64,000 bases of DNA from Favolaschia claudopus (taxonomy: Eukaryota; Basidiomycota; Agaricomycetes; Agaricales; Mycenaceae). How positions within the stretch are numbered: position 1 is the stretch's first letter; every line of letters begins with the position of its first letter. Below the pieces are notes generated by a model. The model saw only the letters and a program-made list of their open reading frames with translations, made no database searches and was not told the DNA's origin. The stretch lies in the NCBI GenBank assembly GCA_037176885.1, contig JAWWNJ010000011.1, positions 620,001 through 684,000 on the forward strand, written 5' to 3'. The position numbers were made by a program, and so were the translations under genes. Below, one piece after another: positions 1 through 12,800 of this stretch.

Positions 1-112
1 TTTACTTATATACCTCCGCTGGAGACCCGCTCGCCTATTCATTCCTGCCTTGCCCTTAGACTTGCCTTTGACCCTTGCTTTCCATTTCTTTCCTATCTCT
101 TAATTCTTTGCC

Positions 113-2024
113 ATGACCATCGTCCTCACCCCGTACTGGAGCAATGGCGTCCAGAGACTCAAAATGGCTCCCCAGCCGCCTCCGAAACCCCCTCATGGAC
201 TAGCCCCTCCTACCCTTGACGATGATATTCATGCTCAGCGCTGCATGGCTCAGTTCCGCGGCAAGGACAAGGATATCGAAAAGTACATCTACCTTTCTGC
301 TCTCAAAGAGCGCGACCCACCCATGTTTTACCGACTGGCTCTTCGCCATATGTCGGAATTTACGCCCATAATTTACACCCCCACTGTCGGTCAAGCATGC
401 CAAGAATACAGCAAGAACTACCGCCACCCAGAGGGTATCTTCGTGTCTATCAAAGACAAGGGCAAGATTCGCAGTGTTCTTCGTTCTTGGCCGAAGCTTG
501 AAGATGCTCGTATCAGTGTTGTCACCGACGGCTCCCGTATTCTTGGCTTGGGTGACCTCGGTATCAACGGTATGCCTATCTCTATTGGAAAGCTTTCTCT
601 CTATATTGCGGGTGCCGGGTGTGTACTTGTTTCATCCGCTTCGCTCGGTCTTGTAATTCATATCGTTCGCTATACTACAGGATTCGTCCTCACTCCACCA
701 TTCCCATCTGCCTCGACCTCGGAACGAACACTCAGAAGTATCTCGATGATCCCTTGTACCTCGGTCTCCGCAAGAAGCGTGTACCGACCGCAGAGATGAC
801 CGAATTCATGGACGAGTTCATGTACGAGATGAGTCAGGCGTTCCCCAAGCTTCTTGTCCAATTCGAAGACTTCTCGACCGACCATGCCTTCCTCTATCTT
901 GAACGTTACCGAAACCAATATCCTGTGTAAGTAATGTGGCCATTCTCTCTATAGCACGGAAGATACTGACGCGAAAGCCTAGCTTCAACGATGACATCCA
1001 GGGAACTGGTGCTGTCGTTCTCTCTGGATTCATTAACGCTGCACGTCTTTCTTCACAAGGCAAGTTTTGCTCTCATATTTTCCCTACACCGTCACTAAAT
1101 CTACCTTGCAGCCTCCGGGCGTCCCCTCTCCTCCCACCGCATTCTCTTCTTCGGTGCCGGCTCCGCCGGTGTCGGTGTCGCCATGCAACTTATGTCCTTC
1201 TTCACCCTCGAAGGCATGACCGAAGAAGAAGCCCGCTCCCGCATCTACCTCATCGACTCACAAGGCCTCATCTACGCCTCCCGCGGGCCCCTCGCCGAAC
1301 ACAAAGAGTACTTCGCGCGCACCGACTACTCGGGCCCACCCATCACGGACCTCATCGACATCCTCGAGTACGTCAAGCCCACGGCCCTCATGGGGCTGAG
1401 CACCATGTCCGGTGCGTTCACCATGGAGGCGATCCAGACGATGGCGGCGCTCAATCCGCTGCCGATCATCTTCCCGTTAAGTAATCCCGTCAAGCTGAGC
1501 GAGTGTACGTTTGAGGATGCGGTGCGGGGGACGGATGGGAAGGTGCTGTTTGCGAGTGGGAGTCCGTTCCCTGAGATTGAGTGGAAGGGGAAGATGCTGT
1601 ATCCTGGGCAGGGGAACAATATGTGGGTACCCGCATTGTTAGTGTCTAGGAGGAGATGTTAATGTTTGTGCAGGTACATCTTCCCTGGTCTCGGCCTCGG
1701 CGCTATTATCGCCCGCTGCTCGAGCGTCTCTGATAGCATGGTCGAAGCATCCTCCCTTGGACTCGCTAACTCACTCACGCCCGAGGAGAAGGCCAAGGGT
1801 CTCTTGTACCCTGTTATTGAGCGCAGTGAGTCTTGCCTTCTCCACGATTCCTTCCAATGAATCTTTTGCTAATTCTCCCCTTAGTCCGCGAAATCTCCGG
1901 CGACATCGCTGTGCAAGTTATTCGCGCCGCACAAGCCGCCGGCGTCGACCACCACACCGACCTCCGCTCGAAGAGCGATGCCGAGTTGCTTGCGTTCGTC
2001 AACGGGCGGATGTGGAACCCTTGA
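113..2024 (+). CDS. NAD(P)-dependent malic enzyme (oxidative decarboxylation of malate), 6 exons
   Basis: Converts L-malate to pyruvate and CO2 with reduction of NAD(P), usually in mitochondria or cytosol. Exons are about 113-618, 681-926, 983-1059, 1112-1622, 1674-1825 and 1885-2024, giving about 545 residues. Seen motifs: the malic N-domain signature FTPIIYTPTVGQACQEYS, CLDLGTNTQKYLDDPLYLG, the metal and substrate block EDFSTDHAFLYLERYR, FNDDIQGTGAV, and the nucleotide-binding FFGAGSAGVGVA in exon 4. Intron 3 (1060-1111) starts with GCAAGT, so it is a GC-AG intron. The proximal N-terminus is short and proline-rich compared with the usual family N-terminus; ATG at 113 is chosen because a TATATA lies near position 7 and the intervening stretch is pyrimidine-rich. 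Which cofactor is used cannot be read from the sequence. Confidence 0.93.
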
Positions 2025-5000
2025 GATGCATGTTATGTTATAGTCTTGTTCATCTTGGGCTGTATGAGGTGAGGTGGGGTTGTTGTAGACTACTCGGCTA
2101 GCTCTCTTGGATCGAGAGTAGCCCGGTTACGATTGGATGTTAATTAGAGCGTGTGGTTGGGGTGTCTATGCTGCTTTGTATTGGCTCACTTACTTAGAAC
2201 TCACAACGGAAATTATAATACAGTATACCATCGTCGTAACTTTTTTGGAATATTTCGCATGTGTTCGTTGAGGAGCGGTGCATTGTCTTTTCTTTTTTGG
2301 CAATTACTTTTCCTTATTTGGGGGTATGGCATATTGCGGCCCCGATTGCGCGTATTTGCATTGAAGCGCGATTGCAGGTCTCGCGTCTGGCGCTCGCAGC
2401 CCTTCAGTATGTTTGAAGCTACCGCGATATTGAAAAGCTCCTTTATAATAATGAAAGACATACAGCGTAGCGAGATCAATCACCAATGGCTCTTCAGATA
2501 TTCCCAATCAATAGAATTCGATGCGCTTCAAAGTGCGGCAATAGCAGACAAAGCTAACATAATATTTCAAGGAGGATCCTGTCACGGAACTGACGGAAAA
2601 CGCGCGGCACTACCGCCATTGCAAGAACTATTGCCCAAAAACAAATGCGGAGGGCCGTTGAATTCATGCCTTCCGCAGTGCGGTTGAGTGAATGTTTCAG
2701 ATTCCTCTATCGAAGAGGAACATTGTACGCGTCTTATCAAGCCACCATCTCGCTGTCGAGCGTTTTATGCGCAGATGGAAGAAAAAGACAATTTTGTCCA
2801 GGATACACGATAAGATAGCGGTCACGGTACGGGGTTTGTATCCAAGGCGCTGGACCCGCTACGTCATGGATTCTCTGCTCTGTTGGACAAGTTTCCTAAT
2901 AGCATAGCTCCCCATCGCGGGAAAGCGACACTCGGGCGGTCACGAGAAATCGAGCATGATTTTTACGCCAAAATGCTGGTTTAAATTAGAAACCATACAG
3001 ACGGATATATCGGGGCAGCAGTGTCCTGCCGTCCCGCGAAGCTGTACGCGGTGTTTTGCCCCACGAAGGATTCGCGGCGGCCGATGCTGGCAAGCAGGAC
3101 TTTTGTGGGAGGGAGCGCACGCGGACACGCACGCGAGAACGGAAGCGACAGTAGATGAGGTTGGGGACATATCATCGGGTGCCTTGGAGCTCGAAGCCGT
3201 TTCCGAATATGGGTGACATTTTATGTATGTCCTGTTATATGTTCCTGCGTCTTGAGAGAAGAATTTCGGCGAACCGTCACGCCGCGGCCACTGCGATGAT
3301 ATTCATTCATGGGACCAAGGGAAGAAAAGCTTTCGGGAGACGACTCCGATGAAGGCTTGAATCCGAGAGAAGTAGTGACGTCCCGCGGCGCGGAAGTTTA
3401 GGCGGCAAGACCCCTTGGGTTGACACAGGTCTCTAGCAGACACCCGGAAGCGTTTTTGGTGAACTTTGTTCATTCCCAACGAGAACTTGCACTTCACATC
3501 TTGAGTTGAATCACGAGTTCGGGCAAAGAATCCTCGAGGTTAAATCTTTTGAAACCCTCAAACCATGGCCTCGAAAGGCTAGGAAAGCTACAGTGGATAG
3601 ATTCGGAGGAGAATATTAATCCGGGCTCCTCAAAAAAATGCGTAGCTTGAGGAAGTCGTTCTGATACTTGGATGTAAGATAGACGAGGATAAGGTAGTGC
3701 GAGAGAAAAAGTGTAAAATGAGTCAGTTTGAAACTCCGCTGATCGGCAAGCCAAACAAACCATTCCGAGTCCAACCTGCCGCTCGCCACCATGTTTCCCT
3801 GGCCCAGCACATCCGAATCCTTCAGTGCTACAGGCACGGAGAACCGCTTAATTGCCTTCAAATCCGCTTCTCCGTTTGTTATTACAATTTCTGATTCAAG
3901 TGGACTTGATATCGCGCGCCTTCACTCTGCCAACGCTGCTGGTTCCTGGAATAGTATAGCGTACGACACAACGAATTCGACTCCGACCGCTCCCATGGTT
4001 CTGTCACGGTTAAGGGCTACCTACCGGTGGGTGTCTAGGACAATAATACGCACATTTTGACTACCACAGTCCTCGACTTCGACCCCCGTCAAAGCCTTGA
4101 GAGTCGGGGCTCCAGTAGCCCTAACCAATGCGTCATATCCTGGCAACCCAACCTGGAACTTCCTTCGGCGATATCCAGAACAAGATCCAGACCTGACCGA
4201 TCGGTTTTACAAGTTTTCCACTGTCCTGAATCAAAACGATTCCGTGGAAGTATTATGGGCTCTGAGTTCATTCATTTTCAAGCCACCGAGGTGATAATGC
4301 GTCCTTTCGTGTGCAAAAATATACTTATTGGTCATATACGTCCCAGAAATCTGGCGCCGGTATCTAGAGTTGTTTTTTTGTTAATGATATCTCTGATCTC
4401 TGCGCAGATGTAAACCACCACCAAGTCAGCGCCACGCAAATACTCGGGGACTAACAATTAGCTCGGCATAAGAGCTGCACTCTTCAAAGTGAATCTCAAC
4501 AACTGACGTTCTTCATCGAATTTGTATGATCCACATTCGTGTCCGGACAGAAGCTCCCAGAGAGTAACCACAAGTCATATCACCTCTGCTCTTTCCTGAT
4601 TTCTACTCCTTGTCATTCATCCGTTCTCAAAGACCCAGGTCATATCGACTCTTCATCTATGTCGGCTTCTTCCCGTTCCTTACTTACACTTTCACCCTTG
4701 TTCGTGCATTTTCCTTTCTATCTTTGTTCCGTAATCTCCGGGGCAGCTATGGAGTCGCATTCAAACTCATCTCGCCTGTGCTTGCAAGTACCCGCTGTTT
4801 CATTGCTGGTCTTTCTTTGCTGCCGGGATATATCGCGTCTTCGTTTCCTTGCGAGGGAATTATCCCAACTGGGTGGCTATGATATCTATGAATCCATTTT
4901 ACTGTGTTCGCACCAGATGTTCTTTGAAGAAGACCTCGGGGACCAGCGAGCGATCTTCTTGCGGAAAATAAAGCATTCCCTCTCCCTAGTTCGCCGTTTG

Positions 5001-7560
5001 AATCGCCTCTTTGGATGTTTTTGACTGCTCACAGTTCCATCACGACTCGGAACATATACGCCTTCGATCGAATCTAGGTCGGCCGCGGCGTTGGACCTGG
5101 TCGGGACATATCATTCTCAGCATGTTCCTAAATAATGTTGATAAGTACTCGTGCTCGCCTCACCATGCACTAAATCAGATGCAGACGAACGTCACTTTGC
5201 TTGTGAGTTGCTGGCAATCTCCGACGAACGTTTCGGGCGACAACTATGGACGTTCATCCAATATTGTCCTAATTTTTATGGGCGAGTGCTGCTCTTATTG
5301 AGTATTCACTGGACCCAAGCCGGAATTTATATTCAATGCCCTCAACTAATCTCCGGCATGAGGCTCGACCGCGTAAATATAGCGGCATTGGGTCCATCTC
5401 ATTAATCTACTGCTCCAAGTCGGTGGAGTTCAAGGCGGCTACAATGAGCGGGAGACCCGCTCTATTTTTGCGGTGCATGGCTGCTTGCTCTCCGCCTGAC
5501 GCGGGCTCGTCTTCGGTCCCCAAAACAGTGGTTCCTACCTGGATAATCTTACAACAATGAAGTCCGACATCTTGGTTCTGTGGACACTCACCTCAAAAAG
5601 TATATCTCTCTATCTTCTCATCCGAACAAAGGACGACGGTGTTCACTGTAACTGGCCAGTCATTTCAATCCCTCTTATGCGACACAAAAGGCTTCCACCC
5701 CTTTTGACCACATGCGCTTTGGGTGCCACGTAACGTCGTTCATTTTCACGCCATCCAGCATTGAAAACTTCCGTTAGGTCCGGGGTCAATGGTTTCCTGT
5801 TTACAGATACCACTGTCTGCGACGGCCCTGCAAAAAAGCGCGTCGGGCCACGGTATCGTAAGGGGATGAGCCTCTCCGCACTCGCCTCTCTCAAGACAAG
5901 CGGGTTCCATCCGGTGACCATTGAGCGTGTCTTTACGCAAACGCGGCCATGTCCGCCTAGCGCTGTCGCTGATGATCTAGGCTCCCCCCTGGCGCGTCGC
6001 GAGAGCGGATCATGGTTCTAACGAGCTTTCTGATGTGACTTCTACTACACGTCCTGCGGACCGTGGCCTGCCTTCCATGTTGCAGCGCAAGTTACCCAAA
6101 AGCTTAACCACCTACACCCAACCCGTTGCGCCCGGTGGGGCCATATGGCGCACCACCTACCCGCAAATGACCCGCCCGGTAGGTTTCAGCAAAGCCATTT
6201 CCTCGAACTCTGAGTTCTGAATCGTCGTACGAGCTGCAGTTGGTGCACGGCCCGGAATCCGAGCTTGATACGAACCATCAGACGTGGAAGAAATTCAAAT
6301 TGCATGTCAAAAGTCGCGTATGTAAGTCGATGCGCTTGTCGGACCACTGTCGGGCCGGTGACTTTGTATGTTCTCCCTTCCTACACGCGAAGCGCCGTCC
6401 CCATTTCCCCACCACCCTGATTCTTCGGGATTGGCCGTGCAGAACTGATCCTAGGCGTGTCGCAGGCGTGAAACGCCGGCGCTCGGGATGCTGTTCCGAC
6501 TGTCCTTTTGTACGCCGTTTCATTTTGTCTCGATATCACTGTTCGAAATGGATCACGAAGAATGTTAACGACGTTCGTTTCATGCAGGGATATGTAGCGG
6601 TGTCACCAGTAGCCCATGGAGGAGCTGGGCGGACCTTGAGCTTCACAGGCTTCACAGAACTTGGAGAGAGCTTTGGGTGAGAAATTTCCGAAGATCTGTC
6701 ATTGGTTCGGGAGCACTCGCTCAAGCGGTGGGGAGCGTACTTGAACCGACCTGCGTTGGCGACGGCCATTAATGCGAAGCGCCGCGGAAGATGCTTCCGG
6801 CAACGCCCGGGAATAGAGCAGTCAAGAGCAGACACGAAAAAAAAATTGCGGAGGTTGAAAAGCAGTTTCATTGTGGTAATATCCAACTGATAACCTCAAC
6901 TTGCAGGTAGTACTTGCGCCGCCCAAAAGTCTGGGTCGGCCGCCACCGATTAATGGGGCGGCGGCGAACTTGTTTTGCGCAGAGATTTGAATGAGAGATC
7001 ACTCTCGGAATCACTTTGAGAACCTGAAGAATTCGAACTCTTGCGGGCACATGTAAGGAAAGATTCCAAAAGGGTCGATAGGTTGTCCTTCGCGGCAGGA
7101 GGCACGAGGGTGGCCCCAACAGATGCCGCCAGATGAGGAGAGGGTCGAGAGCATTAACACGCATACCATGGTAGGTGCTGGCCATGCTACGAGCACAATG
7201 TCCGTTGTCGGGAATGACCTTGGCATAGACCATTTGTATTGCCGTCAATTTGCGGCACCGAAAAAGGAAATTGGATATATGTGCCGGGTGCCCACATCGG
7301 AGTTCGCACCGACGGGCCGAGAGTAGCGATGGGATGTTTTAAAACGTATAGAAGTCGAGAGAATTCTATGAGAATTTTGGTCTAATTCGTAGAACTCTGG
7401 TGGTGCCCGTGTCTACTTTGTCTATTTGACCGGATGCCGTATCCGACGCTGAATCTAGATACCGCAAGCGGGATGTGACAACCGTGTGACAGACTTTTGA
7501 TCTCTGTGAGATCACGCGAACTTGGTCGGGCATTCGGACCGATGCAGATCCAAGTTGTAT
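2025..7560. other. gene-poor stretch, no recognised gene
   Basis: About 5.5 kb in which all six frames are broken into short pieces. I recognise no protein family, tRNA or terminal repeat. One stretch (3791-4294) reads like degraded coding sequence and is listed separately. The frame 5761-6021 and the one after it are open but match nothing I know. The low coding content contrasts with the compact spacing elsewhere, so decayed genes or a decayed transposon are possible. Confidence 0.5.
3791..4294 (+). pseudogene. possible decayed coding region of unknown family
   Basis: An ATG at 3791 opens 90 codons. After a plausible intron (about 4031-4069, ending in CCACAG) the same frame continues to 4294 with a protein-like composition, including TNASYPGNPTWNFLRRYPEQ. 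In the middle, around 3970-4035, another frame reads just as well, which suggests a frameshift. No domain is recognised and no flanking exons could be joined with confidence. It may be a relic or chance. Confidence 0.2.
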
Positions 7561-7566
7561 CCCCGC

Positions 7567-7573
7567 TATAAAT
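7567..7573 (+). promoter_or_regulatory. TATA box of the sorbitol-type dehydrogenase gene
   Basis: TATAAAT lies about 50 bases before the ATG at 7618. This is the same spacing seen for several other genes in this window. Confidence 0.5.
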
Positions 7574-7617
7574 GACACGCGCCCCAAAGTCCATTCTGTA
7601 TTGTTTCTCGTTCCCCC

Positions 7618-8934
7618 ATGTCACCCGTAGCCCTCCCCTCTCAGTCCACCGCTGTTCTCTACGGTCCCAAGGACCTCCGTGTTGAAGACCGCACCCTTTG
7701 GCCCCCGCAGGCCGGTCAGGCTCAGGTTGCAGTACTTGCGACTGGCTTGTGCGGTAGCGACTGTATGTCTCGCTGCGATTCAACTGTATAGAGTCCTCAT
7801 CGTGCGCCTAGTGCATTACTATCTTCACGGCCGGAACGGGGACTTCGCTATCCAAGCTCCACTTGTTCTAGGTCACGAAGCAGCTGGTGTCGTCACGGCG
7901 GTGGGACCGGGGGTGAAGGGTCTCGTTGTCGGTCAGCGGGTCGCAATCGAGGCCGGAATCATGTGCAACAAATGCGAGTATTGCGCGTCTGGTCGATATA
8001 ATCTCTGCAAAGAAATGCGCTTCTGCAGCAGCGCCAAAACCTTTCCCCATTCTGACGGCACACTGCAAACGGTTATGAACCATCCTGCTCACGTATTACA
8101 TCCGTTAGTGCCGCCTCCGTCATTGCCTACTTTCTCCCACTCACACACCCCTCAGACTCCCCGAAAACTGCTCGTTCGAGCGGGCAGCTTTAGCAGAGCC
8201 CCTATCTGTATTATTACACGCCGCGCGACGTTCACAACTCTCTCGGGGCCAAACCGTGCTCGTTTTTGGTGTTGGTGCTATTGGTTTGCTTGCGTGCTCA
8301 GTCGCACAATCTATGGGTGCTTCACGCATTGTTGCCATCGACATCAACCCAGCACGACTTGATTTCGCAAAATCCAACGGATTCGCCGACGATACCTTTT
8401 GCCTACCGCTATCGGATAAGGCCAAAACCACCGATGAGCAGCTCCGCCGTGCAAAAGAGAGCATGCAATCGGCCCTCCAAAAATTTGATGAGCCTGATGG
8501 CTTCGACGTCGTCTTCGAGTGCACCGGAGCGGAACCTTGTATCCAGATGTCAATACACGTACGTACCCTCATTCAACTTCCCGCGATACCTAAAGCTAAA
8601 GTATATTTTTTCGCACCAGGCCGCCATCTCCGGAGGCAAAGTAATGCTCGTTGGAATGGGTTCACGGAACGTGATGCTCCCTCTTTCAAGCGCCGCTCTG
8701 CGTGAGGTCGACATTCAGGGTTCATTCCGCTACGCCAACACATACCCCGCTGCCCTCGCCCTTCTCGCTTCTGGCGATCTGGGCAACGTCGACGCACTCG
8801 TCACTCACCGCTTCTCTCTTTCCCAAACCGCAAAGGCTTTCAGCCTTCTTGCGCGCGGCAAAGACGAAGACGGGAAGATGGTTCTCAAAGTCATGATCAG
8901 CCCCGACACGACCCCCAACATCCGCGCATTTTAG
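7618..8934 (+). CDS. zinc-dependent sorbitol/xylitol dehydrogenase family (MDR), 4 exons
   Basis: Medium-chain zinc alcohol dehydrogenase of the polyol (sorbitol/xylitol) type, expected to oxidise a sugar alcohol at C2 with NAD. Exons 7618-7762, 7812-8103, 8156-8558 and 8620-8934 join in frame to 384 residues. Visible features: catalytic zinc ligands in GLCGSD and GHEAAG, four structural-zinc cysteines in CNKCEYCASGRYNLC, the polyol-DH motif HGRNGDF right after the first splice junction, LAEPLSVLLHA, and the Rossmann glycines in VFGVGAIG followed by VAIDI. All introns are about 50-60 bases with standard donors. The exact substrate (sorbitol, xylitol or arabinitol) cannot be decided. It is transcribed away from the gene-poor region and converges on the S41 peptidase gene. 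Confidence 0.9.
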
Positions 8935-9800
8935 AATCCCTCAGCATATTAACTCCTCATCCTCATCCTCTCCATCTCATTCATCTATCCCAGCATTTGC
9001 ACGTCTTTCACGTATACATCGGCGCTACGGTCGCATTTTAGAAACGAACGGACTCACACCATTTATCACGAACCCTCTTGGTCATTTTTTTTGCGAGTCA
9101 TAACTTATGGAACATACACACTTTGGTTGTACTATTCCTCCATCTGTATTTCTAATACAATCATCGCATCTGCTCAAATAAAGTTCAAGGAAAATCATAA
9201 GATACTATCTTCCACGTCGATAGAAGGTTGAGGTCGATCGCCACTCGACTTATTGCTGATGCTTCTAGCGCCACAAAATGACCGTCCCTTGCCTTCCATA
9301 GGTCCCCACTTCACGTTCAATTCCCCATGTGCAAAGAATATAAATTTGTATGAGGAACTTTCCGAAATATTATCTCCCTTCCTACCTACCGACCTTCCAT
9401 CCCACTTGACTTGAACAACGTCATTGATGACATCCCGACTATCTACTCCAGCCCGGATTTTCTGTTTGTCGTGATCTACCGGCGCGGAATAAGGTTCGGT
9501 TCACGAGCCTAAGCCAAAACGGTACAACTGTGGGAGCAGGATGTTTAGATCTTCAACTTCGATCGTTCAACTTCTTGCTCACATGCCCGGTTTTGTTCAG
9601 GACCGAGAAATTCTGGCAGAAGTAACTCGATATAGCGCCGATAACTCAGGCCGCGAACATCGTTGAAAACCCAGTCGAGTGCCAAATGCGTGTATGGTAG
9701 ATGCCTATTTTAGACATGTGCAAAAAGCATTGATTCTCATTGGAGTTCAGACCAGGAAGATATATTCTCGAAAGCCCAACAGCAAGGAGGTATAGAGTAG
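8935..9800. other. intergenic, convergent 3' ends
   Basis: This stretch lies between the stops of the dehydrogenase (+) and the peptidase (-). It presumably holds both 3' untranslated regions. It is AT-richer than its neighbours and no gene is seen. Confidence 0.5.
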
Positions 9801-12800
9801 TTAAGCGAATACTTTTGCTGCCACTACTTCCCAAATCCCGACGGGGTTGTTAACACTGATTGGTTGTATGAGCGATGTTCAAACAGAAATAAAAACACAA
9901 AGACGAAAGCAACGCCGTCTGTCTCGCGTAGCGTGGCATGAGAAGGCCGAGGCGGGGGAAACAAATAAAAGAGAGAGAAAAATCCAGATACATACAGAGC
10001 AGCTGTGAGCGGCAGGTTGATATCTGCACGATGTTCTTGCCATTCTAATTTATTAAACATGTCAGTGTCAAGCAATTAGACAGTAATGAGTCGCAACAAA
10101 CCTTCGGGTTCATTTGTTTTAGTGACGCCGAAGCCCAAGCGCCAGGTGATGCCTTGAACGCCGTGGACCAACCTAGACGTCAAAGATTAGTACACAATCA
10201 GCAGACGAGCGAACGACCAAAATATAAAGTGACAGTGAACATCAGAACCCACGAAAAACGTGGCCACGGCGAATACAGAATCACTATGTACGCCGCTTCG
10301 AAAGGTCGAGAGCCGAGACTGAGAATACTGAGACCGACGTACAGATCAGGTGGCGCAAGAGGACTGTTTTTCAGCTGTGCCGTCTACATAGAAGATGATT
10401 ACGAGTAACAGAGAACAAGACGGTGTTATGCGGACCTTGATTTCGGTGTCGATGGTGGAAAAGTCAGTGGATTGACCTATCGGGTCGAAAGTCAAAACCG
10501 AGGCATTTCAACGGCGTCGAAGACCGTATTTGTTCGTACCTCCAACCGTGCCGCAATATTCTTGCTCGACATCCTTCTTGCCTCCAACAACGACAGTTTT
10601 GACGCCTTCTTCCTTGGACATGGTAATCTGCCCTGCGAGATAAGCACTCTATCGAGTTGGGAGAGACAAAGAAACTGACGCTGAACAACGAGCACGAGCT
10701 CGCGCATCTGACAAGAGTATTTGTGGGAAGACGAGTATAAATCAACGGCAGCTTTCTTACCGGCCGTTCGAAACAATGACCACCTGAGAGGGCTCAAACA
10801 ATCCGACGTCTGGCGGAGTGGACGTGAAACCCTCTGGTTGGCATTCTTGGCCTAGTCTGTTACGTTCAAGAATCAACACAGGCCAGGACAAGATATCGCG
10901 AAAATTGACCTAGGACTGAAGGAATCTGCGCGTCCATTTATTGTGACGTCCCGGGCAGGAAGCAGCCTTCGCGAAATCAGAAACTGAAAAGATCAAAATC
11001 CGGCGTTTTGATTACTCACCAATTACGGTTGGCAGGGAATTGAACGTTGTCCGCGTCGTTCCAGTTGAGAGGGTTATACAGCAGTTCTTGGTTAGGGTCC
11101 AGGTTTTTGTCGATGATTTGCTGAACAATTTGACGAGCCAAAGGACCAGATCTGGCCTCGGTGTCCAGACCTGGCGGCCTGTATCAGAAATTGTCACTGA
11201 AACGAGGGCGCGATAAACAAACCTGCTTCCGGAACGGTAGTGCTCTTGGGCCCGATGATCTATAACTCGGAATTCAGGATCGCGACACGGGTCTTCCAAA
11301 AGGCCACATACGATACGATGGAGCCACTAGAGACGCATTCGTCAGGAATCAGTTCAGTTCGTCATTACAGTATCAAACTCACGTGCGCAACGCAAATGTA
11401 ACCGCCACCGTTGTTGGTCTAATTCAACGATAAGTCCGAACTGAAGTATCCTCCGGTACAATTGAACTTACCACGTCCACGATCAACTGGGTCGCACCCA
11501 ATTGCTTTAGGGTCTGCAAGCCCTTGAGCAAACCACTTTGCATCAAATTGTAATCAGCGCCGCTGAAGGATCCCTGGTTCGTTTTTTCGTACTGTCAGTA
11601 CGAAAAGCGCAAATAATGATCAAATTTCGTACCAACGCCAAAACGCCGGTTTTGCCATCCTTCTGCATATAAAACGTTCCGACACCAAAGCTCCCGTTGA
11701 GAGCCGGAGCGGTGGGTTGAAGAGCCGGTGGCAGAACCACATCCGACAAGGGAGCGGTGTCCAAGAACACGTTCAGAAGATGCTTCTTCTGCGGAGTAGG
11801 GGGAACAGGTGCCTGTTGGAACTTGGCCGCGGTAGACGGTGCCAAGGAGGAATCGTGGAGATCAACGCCGTTGGTGCCAGGGATCGCAACACAGTTGTTA
11901 GCCCTATAAGTTGTCGAACTATTGAACGGCACGGTAGCGGGATTGATCCTGGAACGATACGGAAGCTGGGAGATTCGTGAGCGGCGAGAAAAGAACAAAC
12001 AAATCTCGGATTCCATCACTGACCGTGATAATGTCGGGCAGGGTATGATTCACGCGCTGAATAACGAGATTAACGGAGTCTGCGAGCGGTAACGACTGTT
12101 GGGCAAAATTGCCGATGATGTAGTTGAAGCTGGCAGCGGCGCGAGCGTAGCTCGAAAAGAATCTGAAAAAAGAAAATCAAGACCGAATCAGGGATAAAGA
12201 AGTGCTTATTACGAATTCTGACGTGTCCCAAAAGCCTGGTAGCTGCCAGTAATTTGAGCATTTGCGTTGACGGCATCAAATGGCGGTCTGCCATTGATGA
12301 GCAAAACTTTGGCTCCCGAGAGCTAGTAAAGTTCAATAAAATCGTTAAAAAATGCAATCAGTGTGCCTACGGAGTCCAGTTTTCCCTTCAACGATCCCGG
12401 AAGCGCGTTCTGCCACACAGAAATCTCGTCCGGGAATTCCGCTGATGCGACTTGGAACGCTTCTGGGACAATATGAACGCTTTGGGAACCGTCCTTCTCC
12501 GTGAGAAGGGTCAGGGGGATAGGCAAGTAGTTAATGAACGATGCTGTTCAGCGGTGTGAGATTTGACCGGAATTAATTCGCAGAAACCTTACAGTCCTGC
12601 TCTAGAATCAGAATATTGCACATGAAAGACGGCATCGGAATTGGCGTACGTAGCAAGAGTTGATCCAAACACAGTGTCCATCGTTCAGGCGCTTAAGGGT
12701 ACGGGACAGGTCGATGTGGAAATCGTAGTCCGACGCGTATTGCGTGTGCGAAATCCGGTCAATGTCCCTGAAAAGATCCTCATGGACAGATTGAGTGAAC

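Noticed and set aside
200..1619. Several open frames on the minus strand and in other plus frames across the malic enzyme
   Set aside because: They are shadows of the malic enzyme exons; none has family resemblance, and the spliced plus-strand model explains the whole stretch.
7382..7783. 133-codon minus frame overlapping the dehydrogenase promoter and first exon
   Set aside because: No recognisable domain, and it overlaps the TATA box and exon 1 of a well-supported gene.
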